The translations under genes and the position numbers were made by a program. Positions 57,530 to 64,000 of a stretch of 64,000 bases of DNA are shown here, piece by piece. Position 1 is the stretch's first letter; the number at the start of each line of letters is the position of its first letter. A model generated the notes under the pieces. The model did not search any database, was not told the origin of the DNA, and worked only from the letters and a program-made list of their open reading frames with translations. This DNA comes from Corylus avellana (lineage: Eukaryota > Streptophyta > Magnoliopsida > Fagales > Betulaceae), in contig NC_081551.1 of the NCBI RefSeq assembly GCF_901000735.1, positions 14,816,906 to 14,880,905 on the forward strand, written 5' to 3'.

Positions 57530-58229
57530 TGCGATGGTGCATGATGAAAAGAATATTGGGTCTTTAGATTTATTTAGGTTTTAATAATTATTTAAATTTT
57601 TAGTATTTAATTTATGTTTTAAGTGTCGGTATTCAATAATTGGCTCGACTCAAAAGTCAGTTAAATTAAAGTTGAGATTGTTTTTAAGAGTTATATTATT
57701 TTATAATTCAATAACAAGCTTGGTCCAAAAATTCAGTCACACTATGGGGAATTTTTTTTTTGAAAGTGGGACTCTTTCTTTTTGGTTGTGAGACTCTATC
57801 AAGGTCAGCGAGATTCTAGTTCAACTTATTATCATCATTTGAGTTTAGACTCTGAATTAATGCACGATTTATTTTTGTTTTCTATTATTCTTCTTTATTT
57901 TATGTTGCTCTTTATCTATTTTGCAAAAAAAATCTTTTCCTCCCTGCGTCATGTGATCTATTTGGGGGGAATTAGAGGACATTTTTTATTTTTTTCTATT
58001 CAATGTTGGGGAAGGGAAAAGGGAATTACAAGAAAATAAAAAGCAAAGGTGATAGAGTTTTTCTAAAAATCGTTGGGAATTAGTCAAATAAATAACTTGG
58101 CCCATCAAACAAATCAAAACCACCAAAAGAGGCCATATTAAAAGGCAAAATTTCGAAAACAGAGCAAAACCAGGAATGATTTGTCTCACGACCATCAATA
58201 GTCGGCTGAGGAAGCCAAACATGACTAAA
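57530..58229. other. Region downstream of the EF-hand gene
   Basis: AT-rich; should contain the 3' UTR and polyadenylation signals. No repeat family or second gene recognised. Frames at 57782-58039 and 58222-57986 lack coding character. Confidence 0.4.
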
Positions 58230-59366
58230 AATACACTAGACTCCGAAATACACTTAGAAGGGGGGGGTTGAATAGGTGTTTATCAAAATTAATGCGGAAT
58301 TAAAATTCACATGCAACAATCAACATTCACCAAAAATATGTAAAGTAGTAAAGCATTTAACACACAAGTATTTTTGGTGACGAAGTGGAAACCAAGAAGA
58401 ACCTCTTCTTGGAAAAACCATTTCGGGACAGCGCACCCAGGAAATCGTTTTACTATAAAAGGAGGAGGACATGCAAGTTGTTTACACTTACCAAACCTTT
58501 GTAGTTGACACAAACTCGTCTAGACAAGTGACCCTTATTGCCCAGCTACCGCGGTAGTCCTCCCAGAACCTCTAGTACCCCTTTTATCGACTTCCCTTGC
58601 TTGAAACTATAACAAGCTGCAAGTAACCGATTGTTGACTCAATCTTGCTATAACAAATTCAGCAATTACTCTAAGAGAGTTATGGCTCCAAGGCACATGA
58701 ACAATTAATCTCTTAGCACACAATGAAATAAAAACGTAAGCACTAAGGCTTCGTTTGGTTTGCAGAATGTCTAGTCCATTGAAAAATGATTAGCTACTAC
58801 TTGGAATAGAAGAGTGTGGAATAGATTATCTATTCAAATTCCTTTGTTTGGTTGTAACGCTGGAATAGACTAGCTAATCATATTCTTTCGTTTAGTAATG
58901 CAATATGTTGGTGAATGGAATCATATTGTAATCAAATTTCCTAAAATACCCATATAATACAAATACAATTTATATTATTAAGGACTTTGATTCTATTTAT
59001 TTATATAAAAAAAATATAGTCGGAGAAAACAGAATCAAATTCAATCTTGAAATAAAAAAAAATGTAGTTGAAGAATGTACAGAGAATCAAAAGGAATAAA
59101 AAAAATAAATAAAATAAAACATATTATATATTTGTATTTTATAAAAACCTTGCAGATTCTGCTTCTCTGAGAGAGATGGAGAGAAGAAAATCAAAGAAAA
59201 ACGGTACAAAGAATCAAAACAAATAAAAAAACAGAATTAAAAAAAAAATAAAAAAATTAAAAAAAATTTAAATTTTTTTTTAAAAAAAAAAATCGTTTGC
59301 ACTTGCAGAAAAACGGTACCAAAAGAATCAAAGAGGAAAGAGAAAGAGAGAGAATGAAATATAAAG

Positions 59367-59422
<56 letters not shown>

Positions 59423-59989
59423 AGAAGAATGAGAGAGAACAAAATTTAATCCACAAGTGAGGTTTTTTGTGGCAATTTACACTATTAATTTAATCCTACG
59501 GGAAAGGATTAGCTAAGCCACTCATTTTTGAGTTGCTTAGCTAATGTTGTGTGCATGGGAATAGACTATTCCCATGAATAGAGTGTTACCAAATAAAGGA
59601 CTAGCTATACCTAGTGTTAGCTAGTCCAATCCAATGGTTTATTCCGCAAACCAAACGGGACCTAAGGCCTTTCTCTCAAAATAGAGCTTCTTCTCTGGTT
59701 GTTTGCTTAAGAAAAACGAATGGCCAAGTCCTATATTTATAGGCTTATGGGAACTAGGCCGATAAGCAAAGTTAGGTGACTTTTCTTGACTGGTGTTCGA
59801 CAGGTGGAGAGGAGCAGTCGAATGGTTAAGCTTCACATGCTGGAAGTGGATGACAGGCTGTCCACATAGGTCCATGTTTTCTAGAAAGTGGATTCGATGT
59901 TGACCACTACAGGACCAGCGTTCGACCGGTAGTAGGTGAGCGGTCGAACAGCCATGTACTTCTGAAAGACTTTGCCACGTGGAAGCTGT
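58230..59989 (-). repeat. Probable LTR-type retroelement remnant interrupted by a MITE
   Basis: Sequence before 58750 and after 59662 reads as one element on the minus strand: CpG-palindromic words GTTCGACCGG and CGGTCGAAC at about 59918-59950, then a TATA-like element (complement of CCTATATTTATAGG, about 59731-59744) about 180 bp downstream, as in the LTRs elsewhere in the window. The GGGGGGGTTGAATAGGTG phrase at about 58261-58278 is common in plant copia LTR debris. Ends are not defined. Confidence 0.4.
58751..59661. mobile_element. 911-bp hAT-like MITE
   Basis: Inverted ends TCGTTTGGTTTGC..GAAT (left) and ATTCCGCAAACCAAACGGGA (right) flanked by CTAAGGCT (58743-58750) and CTAAGGCC (59662-59669), an 8-bp duplication with one mismatch as in hAT elements. 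Interior is AT-rich with repeated CTATTC/GAATAG words, an (AG)n run at about 59370-59417 and no coding capacity. Confidence 0.85.
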
Positions 59990-60670
59990 TGTGCAAATAT
60001 CTACCTAAATAATAGGCAAATAAATGTACGTTTTACTCGCAAGTGCATAAGATCAAAACGATAGTATAGAAAGCAAGTACGAGACCATTGCCATGAGAAT
60101 TGCTATAATTATGCTTAAAAATAAGTTCCTAAATAATTAACTGAATGAAATAAAATAAAATATTGAGTTGACATAATAAGAATGAAAGGGTAAGGTTTTG
60201 ATGTCCACCACTAATCATACTTGAATAAGATAAATAATATGCCAATGTTCCAACTATATCGAGATACCCAATGTTTGCCAACCTAAGGGCATTGTATCTA
60301 CTCCTTAAGCTATTGATCTCCCTAAGCAACAAATTAGGCATGGTATCTACTCTAATTCTTTTCTTTCTCAAAGGATTTAACATGGTATCTACTAAGTTGT
60401 TCTTCAAGAAAGCATAAATCTATAGAAATCGACAAACACATGAAGCCTAGAGCATGGTATTTACTTCTAGTTCTCTATGTTGATTAATCCTAGAACTTGT
60501 GATGGTGCTCTTTTGTCACTCTATTAAGCCCAAGAATCGGTCATCCAAATTGACTTAAATAACAAATCAATACCACATGCATATGATGATCAAGCACATT
60601 CATGTGAGGAATTCAATAACATAGGAAATAATCAAGTAAAGTTTCCAAAATATAATTGTAGCGAAGGTGC
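59990..60670 (-). repeat. LTR fragment (R-U5 side), related to elements A and C
   Basis: Parallels the A 5' LTR from 9686 to about 10370 (ACCTA.ATAATAGGCAAATAA, CGCAAGTGCAT, CCAACCTAAGGGCAT, GAAATCGACAAACACATGA). The U3 side is missing, replaced by a different LTR start at 60671. Confidence 0.65.
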
Positions 60671-60995
60671 CTGTAGATACCCAAATAATTAACTTAGCTT
60701 AGGTACCTTAGCTAGAGGATTAATTTGGACTTTGGGTCAATAAGGACAACAAGAATGGCATTTTGGACTTTAGACTTTCTGACCGGACATACGCAGGGGG
60801 GACTACCGGACGTACGCTCTTGTCTTTAAGTGAGAACGTAAGCAGGGGGACCACCAGACGTACGATTTTATTTTAAGTGAGGACATACACTGGGGGACCA
60901 CCGGACGTATACTGACAATAGTGCACCATACTCTGCATATAGTATGCAAACGTACGCCCTAATAGTACCAAACATTCGCTATGATGTGGTATTTT
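60671..60995 (+). repeat. LTR start fragment with CGTACG words
   Basis: It begins TGTAGATACCCAAATAATTA and contains about three imperfect units of CCGGACGTACGC-type sequence at 60780-60910 separated by TTAAGTGAGNACNTA. It ends where element H begins. The CpG-palindrome cluster is again about 110-240 bp from the LTR start. Confidence 0.5.
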
Positions 60996-62312
60996 TGTGT
61001 CCAAAAATATCAATAATAAAAATAACCACTCGCAATAGGACGAATCTTTGTAGGATACGGCTATAGAGAGGGTGTCGAACCTCAAGGACTGCAGGGGTTT
61101 TATTATCAAAATTCGAAAGATTAAAATTAACTTAATTAAAAGGAGATTTGATTTGATTTGCTTTAAATCTAAAGTGCATGAAAATAAAGAGATTTAAAAT
61201 AAGCGAGTGTAGGGTATTGACTTCACCTCTATCCGCACAACAATGGTTAATCATAATTAATCCCAGAAATTCATTCTATGCATGTTATAAATAAACAAGA
61301 AACTACCTTATTAAAGAATAAGCATAATCTACCTTCGGTTGGCACGGATCGTCCACCTAACCGCTAAGATGCGGTACGACCCGTCTTCCCTAGATATAAA
61401 TTATCAAATTCTTTAACAGGATACATATAATCAATGAATAAGTGTAACCCATCTTCGGTTGGCACGGATTGTCTACCTAAATTACACTAAACTAGGGTGT
61501 AGTACAATCCGTCTTCCCTAGGCATGGCCTATCAAATCCTATTGATCATATGTCAGTTAAACCCATTGTATAACCATCATTCTCATAATCACAGAAAACA
61601 AGAATGATTTGAGATCAATAAAAGTAAAATACTTTCTAAGACAAGAGAAGAATTTCACAAATATTGATTTTGGAATTTAAGAACAATTGCATTTAATATG
61701 AAGAACAGAAATCAATTGTAGCAAGCCTCATAGTTATACAATCAACATGCATAAATTGAAAATCTAGAAAGTAAATACAATCAAACCATTGTGCTTGGAT
61801 AGGGTTACATCAACACCCCACGAAGGGGTTTAGCCGCTCATGATCTTCTAAGCTCCAAAGGCAAATTTCTGATTTCTAGCTCCAGGAAGCGGTGTGTCTT
61901 TTTTCTCAATGCTTAGAGGCCTATTTATAGGGATTAGGAGAACCCTAAAAGCCCTAGGAATCCCAGAAAAATCGTAATTCAGTCTCCCAGTCGGATTGGG
62001 AGACCTAGAAAAACTTTCCTTCTCAATTTCGGACTCTTTTTTGCCTCTGCTGCCCGTGTGCGCTCGAGCGCACTGTAGCTGCGCTCGAGCGTACTGTAGC
62101 TACAGTAACTCTGCTACAGTGAATCCACTACAGTACTGCTACAGTGAATCCGCTACAGTAACTGCATTTTGAGCCTAAAATCAATGATTTTCTTGTATCT
62201 TTATTAAACACCTGAAAACACAAAAACAACACAAAATCAAACAAATAACAATGCTAAGGGGTTAACATATGTAAATTAAGGGGCTTGAATGTGCAACATT
62301 CGGCGCTTATCA
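60996..62312 (-). repeat. 3' LTR of element H
   Basis: About 1317 bp, minus strand TGATAAGCGCC to GGACACA. U3 has TGCGCTCGAGCGCA and a variant at 62055-62098 plus four CTACAGTGAATCC/GCTACAGTAACT-type units (62090-62165), 125-240 bp upstream of the TATA box at 61921-61931. Two diverged repeats with CTTCGGTTGGCACGGATYGT occur at 61330 and 61450. Confidence 0.75.
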
Positions 62313-63694
62313 CACCCCCCAACTTACATATTGCTAGTCCCTTAGCAATACAAAATAGAAAATAAAATGAAAAACAAAAAGATAAATCCATCTTTCGTGG
62401 GATGTACGATTGCATTTAGCGTATGCAACAAGCCTTTTAAACCCCTAGGCATTCCCTAGAGGATGAGTGAAGTCTCGTGAGGGTTTTCTAGGAATGATAC
62501 CCACAAACATTGTCATCATTATGTCATTCAAAAGGATAAAGCATCACAAAAATAATGGTTCTCATTCATTAGCAAGCTTAAAATTATAAACTCCATCTTC
62601 AAAATTCCAAGGAATTTACAAGTCAAATCACTTACAAATGGCAGATTGAGATACACAAATTTCAATTAGTGCAAAGTGAACTAACACATAATCATGTGGC
62701 TTCAAAATAATTCCAATATGAATGAATCACCATCTCAGAATTCATAGGACTTCATATCAAATGAAACAACAAAGGCATACAATTTTTTTTTTTTTTTTTA
62801 GGCTCTGCAATGCTTAGCTCCCTTAAGCTTTCTAGTTGACCCATGTATCGAGTGTTAGGCCAATGTCTCTGAAACCAAATGGCTTTAGGGCATTAGGTGT
62901 AAAGACACCCCTAAGGACTTACTAACTCAAGTCAAAAAGGCTACGAAGCTAAGCTAGCCATTTTATTAATCAACCCAAAAATTTCACTTTTTGACGCGAA
63001 CACTCACTGCTTAATGAGGCAAGAGGTCCGGTTACTTAGCGAAAAATTCAAACTTGATTTTTTTTTTTTTTTTATACATATATAGCATGCCAAAGTTATT
63101 CATCTAATATGTCACCCAACAGAATTCAAGACATTGAAAACAAACATAATTGGTCTCAAAATTCATACCTCACAGACATGTGCTAGTGTGCTCAAGATAG
63201 ATTTAAATTGAAACAAGAAGCATCTCATGTTGCCAAAAGTAAGTAACAAGACTCAAAATCCCTAAGTCATATGATCATGTGTTCACAACTTTAAGCCTAC
63301 CAATGAATTTTAAACCAAAATCAAAGCTCAACCATATGCTTAAGAATGACATAACAACAAAAATGGACTGTGTTTTGTTTTTCCATACTCCCAAACTTGA
63401 ATCATACATTGTCCCCAATGTATGGATAGAACTAAAGAATAAGATCAAAAGTATAGGAATACCTAAATGAGCAGATGGGGGCATATCATACCCCCAAACT
63501 TGAATGCAAAAACACATGTCCTAAAAAAAATGTGATACTCCAACCAAATACCAATCAAGTGCATACATTGTTGTAAAAATATAATCAAATAATAAAGCAA
63601 CAATGGATAAAATAAACCTGGATGGAGATCATGTACCCTGGTGGAATGAGGAGTCAAGCGCACAAGGCTTGCGCTTGATCCTATGAGGTATTTC
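62313..63694 (-). other. Noncoding 3' region of element H
   Basis: Blocks shared with C, A and B in the same order from the LTR inward: GGTTTAAAAGGCTTGTTGCA (complement near 62428-62447), the AGTCATTGNCTTAACAC region (62850-62880) and the CTCTTGCCTCATTAAGCAGT block (about 63010-63030). A poly-T run is at 63058-63073. No supported gene; small frames are shadows. Confidence 0.65.
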
Positions 63695-64000
63695 TCAATG
63701 TAAGTCCGAGTCCCGAAGGATCTTACCTCGATCCTTCAGAAGTCCAAGCAAGCTCTTCCATCCCTTCTTCTTTATGATCATGTAGCACTCCACAAGGAAG
63801 AGGATTCCTCTTAATGTCCTGAAACTGCTTCTCCCAGCTAATAGGTCTTGATGCTCCCCGTGATGATGTTCAGGGTGTTTGTCCCTAACTGGTTTCATGA
63901 TCAACCTCTTGTCTCTATGGGAGTTCTCAAAAACTTGGGTAGCTAGGGAATTTGCCAAAAAAATTTCCACCTCAATGAAATCCTCTTCAGCAACCTCTGA
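63695..64000 (-). CDS. C-terminal part of the second ORF of element H
   Basis: Open on the minus strand from the window edge to the stop at 63695, so the start is outside. It reads SEVAEEDFIEVEIFLANSLA, then RDKHPEHHHGEHQDLLAGRS and MIIKKKGWKSLLGLLKDRGK. The KKKGWK..LG...DRGK motif is shared with the B ORF (13715-13770), and both precede the conserved noncoding block. Function unknown; it seems to be a family-specific protein of these pol-less elements. Confidence 0.5.
   Translation of the reverse strand, partial: SEVAEEDFIEVEIFLANSLATQVFENSHRDKRLIMKPVRDKHPEHHHGEHQDLLAGRSSFRTLRGILFLVECYMIIKKKGWKSLLGLLKDRGKILRDSDLH

Larger units (their letters stand above)
60996..64000 (-). mobile_element. 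Element H: pol-less LTR retrotransposon, 3' part (minus)
   Basis: On the minus strand from the window edge: acidic/basic ORF (64000-63695), noncoding 3' block homologous to C, A and B (63500-62313), purine-rich tract (CACCCCCCAACTTAC on the plus strand) and 3' LTR (62312-60996). The 5' part lies beyond the window. Confidence 0.75.

Overview
This is plant (eudicot) nuclear DNA dominated by transposable elements. The evidence is Ty3/gypsy and Ty1/copia retrotransposons with plant-type primer-binding sites, CACTA (En/Spm) transposons with plant TNP2-like and Transposase_24-like genes, hAT- and Mutator-like MITEs, a tRNA-derived SINE, and GT-AG introns in AT-rich spacers. I cannot name the species. 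A run of 100 N at 46092-46191 marks an assembly gap. I see no rRNA or functional tRNA gene and no prokaryotic-type operon.

Layout. Positions 1-19260 read as a nest of LTR elements: element C (+, ends 5131) sits in the 3' LTR of element A (-, to 10968), A sits in the 5' LTR of element B (+, to 16525), and B sits in the protease region of a decayed Ty3/gypsy pol (element D, +, to 19260). C, A, B and a fourth element H (right edge, -) lack pol as far as visible. They share a long noncoding 3' block, and most carry small gag-like or 'putative plant transposon protein' ORFs. At 19261-24425 follow an LTR fragment (E), a gag-bearing gypsy fragment (F, -) and two copia fragments (G, G2, -). At 25703-27442 lies a complete non-autonomous CACTA element with TTA duplications and a nested MITE.

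29175-52099 holds a large CACTA family. Its left end is at 29175. A TNP2-like gene lacks its central catalytic part; a seven-exon Transposase_24 gene keeps an open frame; three phase-0 exons of a plant ATP-dependent phosphofructokinase have been captured; and the right end is at 45738. A copia pol fragment and the N gap follow, then a nearly identical second right half (46192-52099). The GGT target duplication at 29172 matches the second right end, not the first, so the join is questionable.

52100-58230 is the least repetitive stretch. It contains the one clear host gene, a four-exon gene for a 226-residue protein with two EF-hands and a ZZ-type zinc finger (54972-57529), with a SINE in its second intron. 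58230-64000 is again LTR debris with a 911-bp hAT-like MITE and element H.

The most striking pattern is a self-complementary CpG-rich word, TGCG(A/C)TCGA(T/G)CGCA. It is arrayed in LTRs about 125-250 bp upstream of the TATA box, in retrotransposon leaders and spacers, and just inside the subterminal arrays of the large CACTA element. Other LTRs in the window carry different CpG palindromes near the same place.
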